Shown here: piece by piece, positions 1-7,160 of the stretch
Layout of the letters: every line of letters starts with the position of its first letter
Position numbering within the stretch: the stretch's first letter is position 1
Assembly (NCBI GenBank): GCA_002413325.1
Contig: DHWT01000077.1
Span: 1-9,603, forward strand
Length of the DNA stretch: 9,603 nucleotides
Direction: 5' to 3'
Source: Chitinophagaceae bacterium UBA5175
Lineage (GTDB): Bacteria; Bacteroidota; Bacteroidia; Chitinophagales; Chitinophagaceae
Made by a program: the position numbers and the translations under genes
Notes under the pieces: model-generated
Told to the model about the DNA's origin: nothing
What the model saw: the letters and a program-made list of their open reading frames with translations, nothing else
Databases searched by the model: none

Positions 1-854
1 GACGGGGGGCGGAGGGGAGGATACACTTTCAGGTTCGTATCGTAATCAACCAGGGCCTCGTCGTTAAAGAACAGGTGATAAGGTGTTACCGAACAACTGA
101 TATCCAGTCCGGCGTCTTTCCCGCGACGGATATATTCGATGGATTTGGGAGAAGTGACACCGGTAAAATGTATGCGGGACTGCGTGTACCGGGCCAGTTT
201 GATATCGCGGGCAATGATGAGTTCTTCAGACATCATGGGTTTTCCGGGAAGGCCGAGCCGGGTTGAAATGATGCCTTCATGGATCAGACCATTGGGTGAG
301 ATGCTGGTATCATCCGGAATCTGAATGATCACCCCTCGGAATGCTTTAACATATTGCAGGGCCTTTACCAGGACGCCGGACGATTGTACGGGGTGGAGGC
401 CATCAGAGAATGCCACGGCACCGCTGTTCTGCATATCATACATTTCAGCGAGGTGGCGGCCGTCTAGATTCTTGGTAATGGCACCGATGGGCCAAATGGA
501 AACCGGCAGGTTACCGGAACGCTGGCGAAGGTATTCTACCTGAGATTTATTATCGGTAACGGGCTGGGTATCCGGTATCAGGAAAACATCCGTGAATCCG
601 CCCGCTGCCGCGGCAGCGGCCCCGGTTTCCAGTGTTTCCTTGAATTCAAAACCCGGATCGGCAAAATTGGAAAATATATCCACCCAGCCGGGGCTTACCT
701 GCAGGCCTTTCTGTTCAATAACCCGGTCTGCCGGATCGGAAATATCGGGAGCCATCCGGCTGATGATGCCCTGTTCTATTAAAATATCCTGGACGGTTCC
801 GTGATGGGAAGAGAGGGGGTCAGTAATGCAAGCCTGTTTAATTAGCAGCTTCAT
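1..854 (-). CDS. Dihydroorotase-family protein, probably non-catalytic (partial, C-terminus beyond window)
   Basis: Amidohydrolase of the type I dihydroorotase (PyrC) family. The 284 visible codons begin at ATG 854-852; about 130-140 C-terminal residues lie outside the window, judging from the usual 420-430 aa. Family landmarks are clear: DPGFEFKETLETG followed by an alanine-rich stretch and GGFT (residues 66-87), VAFSDG (147-152), HEG with LGLPG (192-204), and VTPYHL (256-261). Active enzymes bind two metals through an HxH motif, an Asp, two further His and a late Asp. Here HxH is F61-S-N63, the His of the 'AHCE' motif appears to be Q178, and the His of 'HVxHVS' is G232; only D151 remains. 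It is therefore probably an inactive homologue. By analogy with the inactive DHOase partner of aspartate transcarbamoylase in Pseudomonas it may be structural in pyrimidine synthesis (inference). The start is preceded by an A/T-rich leader without Shine-Dalgarno. It diverges from the tRNA gene. Confidence 0.85.
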   Translation of the reverse strand, partial: MKLLIKQACITDPLSSHHGTVQDILIEQGIISRMAPDISDPADRVIEQKGLQVSPGWVDIFSNFADPGFEFKETLETGAAAAAAGGFTDVFLIPDTQPVTDNKSQVEYLRQRSGNLPVSIWPIGAITKNLDGRHLAEMYDMQNSGAVAFSDGLHPVQSSGVLVKALQYVKAFRGVIIQIPDDTSISPNGLIHEGIISTRLGLPGKPMMSEELIIARDIKLARYTQSRIHFTGVTSPKSIEYIRRGKDAGLDISCSVTPYHLFFNDEALVDYDTNLKVYPPLRPP

Positions 855-920
855 CTATAAGGAATTGCGCGAAGATACGGTTTACCCCTGAATTCATTTT
901 CGGGCAAGATATTTTTATTG

Positions 921-928
921 TAGATTTG
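921..928 (+). promoter_or_regulatory. Bacteroidota-type -7 element for tRNA-Pro
   Basis: TAGATTTG matches the Bacteroidota housekeeping sigma consensus TAnnTTTG exactly and ends 19 bases before the first base of the tRNA, so a transcript would start a few bases upstream of the mature 5' end. No good TTTG -33 box lies at the usual 19-base spacing (only TTCG near 899-902), so the call rests on the -7 box and its position. Confidence 0.5.
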
Positions 929-947
929 CATCCCCTTTCGGGTATTT

Positions 948-1024
948 CGGGACGTAGCGCAGCCCGGTAGCGCGTTTGCATGGGGTGCAAGAGGCCGCTG
1001 GTTCGAATCCAGTCGTCCCGACCA
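948..1024 (+). tRNA. tRNA-Pro (anticodon GGG)
   Basis: A full cloverleaf can be folded. The acceptor stem CGGGACG (948-954) pairs with CGTCCCG (1014-1020), the discriminator is A1021, and CCA is encoded at 1022-1024. The D-arm is GCGC...GCGC with GG in the loop. The anticodon stem TTTGC (975-979) pairs with GCAAG (987-991) around the loop ATGGGGT, giving anticodon GGG at 982-984 with G37, as expected for proline tRNA. The T-arm is CTGG-TTCGAAT-CCAG. It would read CCC and CCU codons. A tRNA 3' end can serve as an integration site, but no repeat of this 3' end is seen elsewhere in the window. Confidence 0.96.
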
Positions 1025-1036
1025 AACAAAATCGGC

Positions 1037-1061
1037 AGAGCCTCCGCATCGCGGAGGTTTT
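1037..1061 (+). terminator. Intrinsic terminator of tRNA-Pro
   Basis: A perfect 7-bp GC-rich stem, CCTCCGC (1041-1047) with GCGGAGG (1051-1057), has a 3-base loop and is followed directly by TTTT and then a T-rich GTCGTTT. It starts 16 bases after the tRNA CCA end, the expected place for a tRNA terminator. Confidence 0.8.
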
Positions 1062-1077
1062 GTCGTTTCAGAGCGGA

Positions 1078-1100
1078 GCCGTCAAGCTTGCTTGAATGGC
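1078..1100. repeat. Inverted repeat (hairpin) after tRNA-Pro
   Basis: GCC-G-TCAAG-CTTG-CTTGA-AT-GGC: a 5-bp stem (1082-1086 with 1091-1095) closed by a 4-base loop, extended by GCC/GGC (1078-1080 with 1098-1100) across a small bulge. No T-tract follows, so it is not a terminator. It could be part of a longer structured transcript or a small dispersed repeat. Confidence 0.55.
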
Positions 1101-1106
1101 GCAGCG

Positions 1107-1145
1107 AAAAAATGACAAGGACCCCCGGAACCATGTCATCTTTTT
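1107..1145. terminator. Possible bidirectional terminator
   Basis: ATGACA (1112-1117) pairs with TGTCAT (1134-1139), continued inwards across an A-A mismatch by GG/CC (1119-1120 with 1131-1132), around a 10-base loop. The stem is flanked by an A-run (1107-1111) on the left and TTTTT (1141-1145) on the right, so it could act in either direction. It may back up the tRNA terminator. Confidence 0.5.
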
Positions 1146-1349
1146 GTACCCGTCTTTTCGGATCATCCGCCGGCAGGCGGTTATTCCATCCATAAGCGTC
1201 CAGGGGATCGTCTGCCAAACCGCAGAACATCCTGCCGCAAAATCCTCCGGACTTTCCCAATCTTAGTATCTTCCCTTTAATAAAGTATCCCGAGGCCGCC
1301 GGTGCTGCCCCGTCTGAGTCGGAAATAACCGCCCGATAAAAATTGCTGT

Positions 1350-4013
1350 ATGAAATGGAATCTCCGCAAAAAGTCAATTCGGTGTTTATTATTTCTTTCA
1401 ATCCTGCTCGCATCAGTAACACATGCGCAAAACATTCCATTGCCAAAAGAATGCAGGTTTCATTTAGGAGATCAGATGGATTGGGCAAATCCATCATTTA
1501 ATGATTCAGGCTGGGACACCAAACCACTCGGCAAAAGCTGGTCGGCCACAGGCATGAAAGAAAATATCTACGCCTGGTACAGAATTAAAATAGTGATTCC
1601 TTCCGGTTTGAAAACTGCAATCGCCGGGGGAATGGGGATAAAATTGAATCTTGGCAAAATTGATGACGTGGACCAGACCTTTTTTAACGGCAAACTGATC
1701 GGGCAAACAGGTTCCCTGCCTCCCCATTATCAAAGCAAATGGGACTCGGAACGTATTTATATGGTCCCGGAAAATGACTTGTTATGGGACCAGGAGAATG
1801 TAATTGCTGTAAGGGTTTTTAGTCTGGATCCCGGAGGCGTAGGCATGTACCAGGGCGACTATCATTACGGGCCGGTTCAATGGTCTGATTATATATCGAT
1901 AGCGCATTCTATTACTCAAACAGATCATAACGGATTTACCACTAAAATAAAATGTACCAACAAAAGCAATAACGGTTTCAACGGGACAGCAACATATTGG
2001 ATATCAGATAAAGCAAACAGGAAATTATTTTCTGAGTCCAGACCTGTTATAGTGAAGCCGGCAGCGGGTTCTGAAACAGTGATCGTTTTCTCAGACTATA
2101 AGCCTTCCAGTGAGCATATTTTTAATGTGGGTTATCAGATAACAGGGGACCATGATTCAGCAATAGTAAAAAATGAGCAGGTTTACCTGGCTGATAAGAA
2201 CATTACTATTCAGGTGGCCGGTGAACCAAAGCCTGTTGTGGAGAATAAAGTACCGGACCTGTTTGTGGCGGCTCCCTTTCAGGACCAGCAATTGCTGGGT
2301 TATATCGGGAAACGCATGTCCCAAAATCTGGAAGAACGTCTGCTGAAAGTAGATGAGCCTGGTATTATAAATGGATACTTGCAAAGACCGGGCAACCATC
2401 CATGGATTGGTGAGCATGTGGGCAAATACCTGGAGGCAGCCTGTAATGTCTGGAAAAATACCCATGATACCAGTCTGAAAAAGCAGATGGACCGAATGAT
2501 GTATGAACTGATAAACACACAACTGGATAACGGTTACCTGGGAACTTATACACCCGATCAGTACTGGACAAGCTGGGATGTATGGTCGCATAAATATAAT
2601 TTATACGGACTGCTGGCTTATTATACCACAACCGGTTACCAGCCTGCGTTGGAAGCCTGTAAAAGAATGGGGGACCTGCTGTGCACGACTTTTGGTAACA
2701 ATCCCGGGCAGCGGGATATTATTTCCGCGGGAGAACATGTTGGAATGGCGGCAACCAGCGTCCTGGATCCGATGGTAGAACTTTACCGCTATACGGGTGA
2801 AAAAAAGTACCTGGATTTTTGTTACTATATCCTGGATGCATGGGAACATCCCAACGGCCCCGGAATTATCAGTACGCTGTTAACCACCGGCAGCGTACAT
2901 AAAGTAGCCAACGGAAAAGCATATGAAATGCTTTCCAACCTGGTTGGCTTAATGAAACTATACCGTGTTACCGGAGACGGGAGATTTTTAAGTCCCGTGC
3001 TGATCGCATGGCGGGACATCGTAACCCACAGATTGTATATTACCGGGACCACCAGCTCTTTCGAGCGTTTTCAGGATGATGCCGTATTACCCGGGGAAGT
3101 GAATGATGATATCGGAGAAGGCTGCGTGACCGTAACATGGATACAATTAAATCTGAACCTCCTGGCAGTCTCCGGCGAACTGAAATATGTTGACCAGATA
3201 GAAAAATCCGTTTACAATCATTTATTAGGCGCAGAGAATCCCGAAACCGGTTGTGTAAGTTATTATACGCCGCTGATGGGCAAAAAGCCCTATTCATGCG
3301 ATATTACCTGTTGTACCTCCAGCGTTCCACGGGGCATTGCCATGATACCGTACTGTACATTCGGGAATATCAAAAACACTCCGACGCTGATGTTGTATGA
3401 ACCTGCTGTATACAGGGATCGTTTTTCCACCGGAAAAAATAATATAAACCTGTTATTACAAATAGAAAGTGATTTCCCTGAGCATGGAGGTGCCGTTATA
3501 ACAGTAAAAATAAATCAAACGGCCCGATTCCCGATTTCTTTGAGAGTTCCTTCCTGGTGCAGTTCATTTACCGCCGCAGTCGGCGGAACAGTTTATAAAG
3601 GCAAAGCCAACGAATATTTGTATTTGGAACGCACCTGGAAGCCCGGTGAGAAAATAATGGTGTCTTTTAAAATGCCTGTTCAAATAATAACAGGCGGCAG
3701 CAGTTATCCGGGTCAGATTGCATTTCAAAAAGGGCCACAGGTTTTAGCATTGGATGATTCTTTAAATAAAGAATTACTTAAAACATATCCGCCGGGATTA
3801 GGCCGGATAATATGGGCTGAAAAACCTTCAGGTAAAAACCATTCCGGTTTATTGCCGAAACAATGGATCGGGGACCAGGCCTATATTGCAAACATAAATG
3901 AGAAGGAAAACAAAAAATCCGGGTTATCCCTGATCCTGGTACCGTATGCAGATGCAAGTCAGACCGGCGGATCTGTAAAAGTCTGGTTGCCCCTGGTATT
4001 ATCCGGCAGGTAG
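1350..4013 (+). CDS. Secreted glycoside hydrolase family 127 (DUF1680) enzyme with N-terminal jelly-roll module
   Basis: An 887-aa exported retaining glycosidase; the family archetype is beta-L-arabinofuranosidase. A Sec signal peptide spans residues 1-26 (KK, hydrophobic core, probable cut after THA). Residues about 35-190 look like a galactose-binding jelly roll of the type in GH2 and sialate esterases (WANPSFNDSGWD, WYRIKIVIP, FFNGKLIGQTG). A small beta domain follows to about 300. The (alpha/alpha)6 barrel spans about 310-690 (LDNGYLGTY, WDVWSHKYNLYGLLAYY), then a C-terminal beta-sandwich. Residues matching the family catalytic set are E572 in FERF (acid/base), the E590-x-C592 zinc ligands, and C654-C655 in TCC, with C654 the expected nucleophile. 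Two extra residues lie between E572 and E590 compared with the usual spacing as I recall it. Most GH127 proteins are 600-700 aa; the surplus is the N-terminal module. It heads a probable operon, 49 bp before ribokinase. The exact sugar is unknown. The start is supported by the signal peptide. Confidence 0.88.
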   Translation: MKWNLRKKSIRCLLFLSILLASVTHAQNIPLPKECRFHLGDQMDWANPSFNDSGWDTKPLGKSWSATGMKENIYAWYRIKIVIPSGLKTAIAGGMGIKLNLGKIDDVDQTFFNGKLIGQTGSLPPHYQSKWDSERIYMVPENDLLWDQENVIAVRVFSLDPGGVGMYQGDYHYGPVQWSDYISIAHSITQTDHNGFTTKIKCTNKSNNGFNGTATYWISDKANRKLFSESRPVIVKPAAGSETVIVFSDYKPSSEHIFNVGYQITGDHDSAIVKNEQVYLADKNITIQVAGEPKPVVENKVPDLFVAAPFQDQQLLGYIGKRMSQNLEERLLKVDEPGIINGYLQRPGNHPWIGEHVGKYLEAACNVWKNTHDTSLKKQMDRMMYELINTQLDNGYLGTYTPDQYWTSWDVWSHKYNLYGLLAYYTTTGYQPALEACKRMGDLLCTTFGNNPGQRDIISAGEHVGMAATSVLDPMVELYRYTGEKKYLDFCYYILDAWEHPNGPGIISTLLTTGSVHKVANGKAYEMLSNLVGLMKLYRVTGDGRFLSPVLIAWRDIVTHRLYITGTTSSFERFQDDAVLPGEVNDDIGEGCVTVTWIQLNLNLLAVSGELKYVDQIEKSVYNHLLGAENPETGCVSYYTPLMGKKPYSCDITCCTSSVPRGIAMIPYCTFGNIKNTPTLMLYEPAVYRDRFSTGKNNINLLLQIESDFPEHGGAVITVKINQTARFPISLRVPSWCSSFTAAVGGTVYKGKANEYLYLERTWKPGEKIMVSFKMPVQIITGGSSYPGQIAFQKGPQVLALDDSLNKELLKTYPPGLGRIIWAEKPSGKNHSGLLPKQWIGDQAYIANINEKENKKSGLSLILVPYADASQTGGSVKVWLPLVLSGR

Positions 4014-4062
4014 TTGTTAAGACAGGCAGCAGCAGTTGCAATCCTCATAAAGTAAACCGAAC

Positions 4063-4962
4063 ATGAATAAAATATGGGTTATCGGCAGTGCCAATACAGA
4101 TATGGTGGTGAAAACTGATAAGCTCCCCCTGCCCGGTGAAACCCTGTTGGGCGGCAGTTTTTTTATAAATGCCGGCGGTAAAGGAGCTAACCAGGCGGTC
4201 GCTGCGGCGAGACTGGGAGGTCATGTAACGCTGGTTGCAAAAGTGGGGAAGGATCTTTTCGGAAAAGAGACAATTGAAGGCCTTAAAAAAGAAAACATCG
4301 ATACGGAGTATGTGTTTACAGATGAAAACGCGCCAACAGGAACTGCATGTATTATCGTAAATGCCGAAGGGGAAAATTACATTGTGGTTGCACCGGGTGC
4401 GAATGCGAACCTGCTGCCGGCAGATATCGAAAAAGTGAATCCCATTTCAGGAGCTGAAATCATTTTAGTGCAGTTGGAAATTCCGATGGCAACCATTGAA
4501 TACATCGCAAAACCCGCGAAGGCGCACCATCAGAAACTGATTATCAACCCGGCACCTGCCCGGATATTAAGCAATGAATTATTAGCCGGCTTATTCCTGA
4601 TTACACCGAATGAAACGGAAGCTTCTTTTTTGACCGGTATCAGCGTAACAGATGAAACAACCGCTTCGGAAGCAGCCGCTGTATTATTAAACCAGGGTGT
4701 GCAAAATGTAATCATTACGCTGGGCCGGCAGGGCGCCTGTTTTCAAAACCGGGAGGCAAAATTTTTGATAGAAGCGCCGGTCGTACAGGCGGTGGACACA
4801 ACAGCTGCCGGAGATACATTCAGCGGGGCATTAGCGGTTGCGCTGACGGAAGGGATGGAATGGGAAAAAGCCATTCGATTTGCCGTGCAGGCCGCTTCCA
4901 TTTCTGTAACCAGGATGGGTGCCCAGGCCTCTGTTCCTTACAGAAAGGAAATTATTATATAA
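4063..4962 (+). CDS. rbsK: Ribokinase (PfkB-family sugar kinase)
   Basis: Cytoplasmic ATP-dependent kinase of 299 aa, close to the usual 300-310, converting ribose to ribose 5-phosphate. Both PfkB signatures are present: GGKGANQA (38-45) and DTTAAGDTFSGAL (245-257), whose D251 is the catalytic base and AAGD forms the anion hole. The E. coli ribose contacts Asp16, Gly42, Lys43, Asn46, Glu143 and Asp255 correspond to D13, G39, K40, N43, E139 and D251 here, all conserved. That favours true ribokinase over fructokinase or adenosine kinase. It follows the GH127 gene by 49 bp and precedes the GRP permease by 27 bp, so co-transcription is likely. 2-Deoxyribose or D-arabinose kinase activity cannot be excluded. 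Confidence 0.92.
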   Translation: MNKIWVIGSANTDMVVKTDKLPLPGETLLGGSFFINAGGKGANQAVAAARLGGHVTLVAKVGKDLFGKETIEGLKKENIDTEYVFTDENAPTGTACIIVNAEGENYIVVAPGANANLLPADIEKVNPISGAEIILVQLEIPMATIEYIAKPAKAHHQKLIINPAPARILSNELLAGLFLITPNETEASFLTGISVTDETTASEAAAVLLNQGVQNVIITLGRQGACFQNREAKFLIEAPVVQAVDTTAAGDTFSGALAVALTEGMEWEKAIRFAVQAASISVTRMGAQASVPYRKEIII

Positions 4963-4989
4963 TTTACCCGTCACCTTTAAACCTGCAAC

Positions 4990-5988
4990 ATGTTTATAGT
5001 GGAAAATTACAGTCTGGCTATTTTGCTTTGTGTTATCACCATGCTCTGCTGGGGATCCTGGGCAAATACCACGAAACTGACTTCCAAAACCTGGCGATTT
5101 GAACTTTTTTACTGGGATTATGGTTTAGGTATACTGCTCACCACCTTAGTGCTGGCCTTTACACTGGGAAGTACCGGCAGTGAAGGCAGGTCCTTCCTGC
5201 AGGATATGAAGCAGGCAGATACAGCGAATCTCTTATCATCGTTTTCAGGCGGCGTAATCTTTAACCTGGCCAATATATTATTGGTAGCGGCGATTGCGAT
5301 TGCCGGTATGTCCGTCGCTTTCCCCGTTGGAATTGGCATTGCGCTGGTTCTGGGCGTTATTGTAAATTATATTTCAGTCCCCCGGGGAAACCCGGTACTG
5401 ATATTTGGCGGCGTTGTCCTGATCGTTATGGCGATCCTGCTGAATGCGAAAGCGTATCAGAAATTAAAATCCAAAACTGCCGTGAAGGTTTCAGAAAAAG
5501 GCTTGCTGCTTTCTGTGTTGAGCGGATGTTTCATGGGATTGTTTTACAAATATGTGGCCGGCGCCATGGCCACTGATTTTAATAATCCGGAAAAAGGGAA
5601 ACTGACTCCATATACCGCACTCGTTTTTTTTTCAGCGGGTGTCGTCATCAGTAGTTTTCTTTTCAACACGATACAAATGAAACGCCCGTTTGCCGGCGTG
5701 CCCGTATCCTTTTCAGAATATTTCCGGGCGAAAGCAAAAGATCATGTAATGGGTATCCTGGGCGGTACCGTCTGGTGTGTGGGCATGTCGTTAAGCATCA
5801 TCGCCTCAGGAAAAGCAGGTCCGGCTGTTTCCTATGGACTGGGACAGGGGGCAACAATCGTCGCAGCCCTTTGGGGCATTTATATATGGAAAGAATTTGA
5901 CCAGGCGCCACCTGGTACAAACCGGCTGTTACATCTTATGCTGATGTTATACATAGCCGGACTGGCAATGATCATCATTTCCAGATAA
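4990..5988 (+). CDS. GRP-family sugar permease (glucose/ribose porter type)
   Basis: Inner-membrane protein of 332 aa with about ten hydrophobic helices (roughly residues 7-24, 42-62, 82-103, 105-127, 132-152, 170-190, 205-227, 250-270, 275-299 and 309-331), as in the glucose/ribose porter branch of the drug/metabolite transporter superfamily (RbsU and GlcU relatives). Recognisable family stretches are CWGSWANTTKL near the N-terminus, the glycine-rich AFPVGIGIALVLG in helix 4, and SYGLGQGATIVAALWGIYIW with KEF in helix 9. It probably imports the sugar phosphorylated by the upstream ribokinase, by proton-linked transport. It is the last gene of the three-gene cluster, 27 bp after rbsK. The substrate is inferred from the neighbour; ribose is the best guess. 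Confidence 0.85.
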   Translation: MFIVENYSLAILLCVITMLCWGSWANTTKLTSKTWRFELFYWDYGLGILLTTLVLAFTLGSTGSEGRSFLQDMKQADTANLLSSFSGGVIFNLANILLVAAIAIAGMSVAFPVGIGIALVLGVIVNYISVPRGNPVLIFGGVVLIVMAILLNAKAYQKLKSKTAVKVSEKGLLLSVLSGCFMGLFYKYVAGAMATDFNNPEKGKLTPYTALVFFSAGVVISSFLFNTIQMKRPFAGVPVSFSEYFRAKAKDHVMGILGGTVWCVGMSLSIIASGKAGPAVSYGLGQGATIVAALWGIYIWKEFDQAPPGTNRLLHLMLMLYIAGLAMIIISR

Positions 5989-6076
5989 AACTTCTTTTGA
6001 AAGTACAACCTGAATGATCTGAAACCGGAACTGAATTTTAGGGCCAGACTAAAACGCCATTCTATATATGATATGA

Positions 6077-6100
6077 AAAGACCCCGTTTGTACAGGGTCT
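6077..6100 (-). terminator. Terminator between convergent genes
   Basis: AGACCC (6079-6084) pairs with GGGTCT (6095-6100) around a 10-base loop that contains the palindrome TGTACA. Read on the minus strand the stem is followed by TTTTC, a fair intrinsic terminator about 40 bases past the oxygenase stop. On the plus strand the tail is poorer (CTGGTTT), so it may only partly stop transcripts from the permease side. The remainder of the 149-bp convergent gap shows nothing else. Confidence 0.65.
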
Positions 6101-6137
6101 CTGGTTTATTCATATTGGTTTAATCATAAATTCAGGA

Positions 6138-7103
6138 TCACCATTTCTCCAATCCCAGTAATTTTTTCCCCAGGGGCGAGAGTTCGGCAACCGGGTTCTT
6201 TTTTTCCCTTTCGAGTGGATCCCCGGGAAAAGCATAACCCTGCATAGCTTCCCTGCTTTTCCAACTGTTGATCCGCCATTGACGGAGCTCTTCATTTTCC
6301 TCCTGCGCAGGCATCATGGCAATATACTGGGCGATCCGGACTTTATCCTTACTGGTATTGGCGCGGATCCCATGCGGCTCCAGGCTGTTGAATATGAGCA
6401 GATCCCCTGCTTCGAGTTTAACCTTCACCAGTTCAAATCCGGTCGTATCCGGTTTATAATGATCCCGGTCTGCCGGCTGTGTTAATTTCCAGGTATCGTA
6501 GGTTCTGTATAATTCAGGAATACACTGAAATCCGCCCATGTTTTCATCAGTCTGGTCAGCCAGCGCCAGCACACCCTGCACATTCTGCGGTTTGGTTTCC
6601 GGATCATAATCCCAGTGAATAAACCCTTTATATTCAAAACCCGGGCGTAATGGAAAATTCAGATTTGCCCGGTCGATGGTCACCCAGAGCTTTTCGGTTC
6701 CCCAGATATCCGCAAATGCCTGATGCACTTTGGGAAACTGCCTGTTGTCCCACATAAACTGGTGATTATATATTTCCACCATGCCCGTATTGTTGAGCTC
6801 CTTCATTTCCATTTTCACATTGGGTCTTTTATACCAGCTGTCCATATCATTGGGGTCCTTGTCCTCATATTGCCAGAGATAATCAGCCAGTTTTTTTACC
6901 TGTTCCCTGGGTACCGCATTTTTGATAACCACATATCCGTTGTGAATCCAGAAAGCCCAGTCTTCTTCACTCAGTAAGCGAAGGGGCTGACCGTTGCTGC
7001 GATCATTCAACCGGACGGGACTGGACTTCGCCGTGGAAGGATTGCCCGGAATTTCCTTATGGGCCATGGTGGGACTGGCTGGAGTCATTGTTGCCTGCAT
7101 CAT
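6138..7103 (-). CDS. Phytanoyl-CoA dioxygenase (PhyH) family Fe(II)/2-oxoglutarate oxygenase
   Basis: Cytoplasmic non-haem iron oxygenase of 321 aa with no signal peptide. The iron triad is visible as H163-W-D165 (FIHWDYD) and H244 (EPHGIR), with R256 (KVRIAQY) placed to bind the 2-oxoglutarate carboxylate. The N-terminal part has the usual PhyH opening, in which a helix before an NGYVVIKNAV-like strand starts the double-stranded beta-helix. The family hydroxylates small molecules (phytanoyl-CoA, ectoine, secondary metabolites); the substrate here is not predictable. The reading frame is open to an ATG at 7169, but I choose ATG 7103 because an exact minus-strand TAnnTTTG box lies at 7131-7124, between the two ATGs, and the extra 22 residues look non-conserved. 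ATG 7100 directly follows and could be used instead. It is divergent from the AraC gene and likely regulated by it. Confidence 0.85.
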   Translation of the reverse strand: MMQATMTPASPTMAHKEIPGNPSTAKSSPVRLNDRSNGQPLRLLSEEDWAFWIHNGYVVIKNAVPREQVKKLADYLWQYEDKDPNDMDSWYKRPNVKMEMKELNNTGMVEIYNHQFMWDNRQFPKVHQAFADIWGTEKLWVTIDRANLNFPLRPGFEYKGFIHWDYDPETKPQNVQGVLALADQTDENMGGFQCIPELYRTYDTWKLTQPADRDHYKPDTTGFELVKVKLEAGDLLIFNSLEPHGIRANTSKDKVRIAQYIAMMPAQEENEELRQWRINSWKSREAMQGYAFPGDPLEREKKNPVAELSPLGKKLLGLEKW

Positions 7104-7123
7104 ATATTTTTGATTTAGTAGAA

Positions 7124-7131
7124 CAAAAATA
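7124..7131 (-). promoter_or_regulatory. -7 element for the PhyH-family gene
   Basis: Read on the minus strand this is TATTTTTG, an exact match to TAnnTTTG, ending 20 bases before the chosen ATG at 7103. No TTTG box lies 19 bases upstream, which would suit a promoter that depends on an activator. It supports the downstream start codon. Confidence 0.45.
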
Positions 7132-7160
7132 TCCCGGGATTGAAAAGGTCCCTTCCCATA

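Larger units (their letters stand above)
1062..1349. other. Non-coding gap between tRNA terminator and GH127 operon, hairpin-rich in its first half
   Basis: I see no credible gene here. The first 120 bases hold three further inverted repeats (1078-1100, 1107-1145, 1167-1180; two are listed separately). The rest should contain the promoter and leader of the GH127 operon, but I find no convincing TAnnTTTG box. Near 1265-1289 there is a short palindrome CTTTA-A-TAAAG (1275-1285) between two copies of AGTATC (1265-1270 and 1284-1289), a weak operator candidate. A long minus-strand reading frame crosses the gap but is an artefact that includes the antisense of the tRNA. Confidence 0.6.

Noticed and set aside
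75..804. Plus-strand frames of 61-72 aa opposite the DHOase-like gene
   Set aside because: All lie antisense to a clear amidohydrolase coding frame; no motif was found.
948..1024. tRNA-Pro as the attachment site of an integrated element
   Set aside because: No second copy of the tRNA 3' end, integrase, or mobile-element gene is visible in the window.
838..1497. A 219-aa minus-strand reading frame spanning the DHOase start, tRNA-Pro, the gap and the GH127 start
   Set aside because: It overlaps the tRNA on the opposite strand (the segment DWIRTSGLLHP is the antisense of the tRNA, a familiar spurious translation), runs over the GH127 signal peptide region, and has no recognisable domain.
2157..2849. 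Several minus-strand frames (up to 144 aa) inside the GH127 gene
   Set aside because: They sit opposite the conserved catalytic barrel and overlap one another; no domain or start context supports them.
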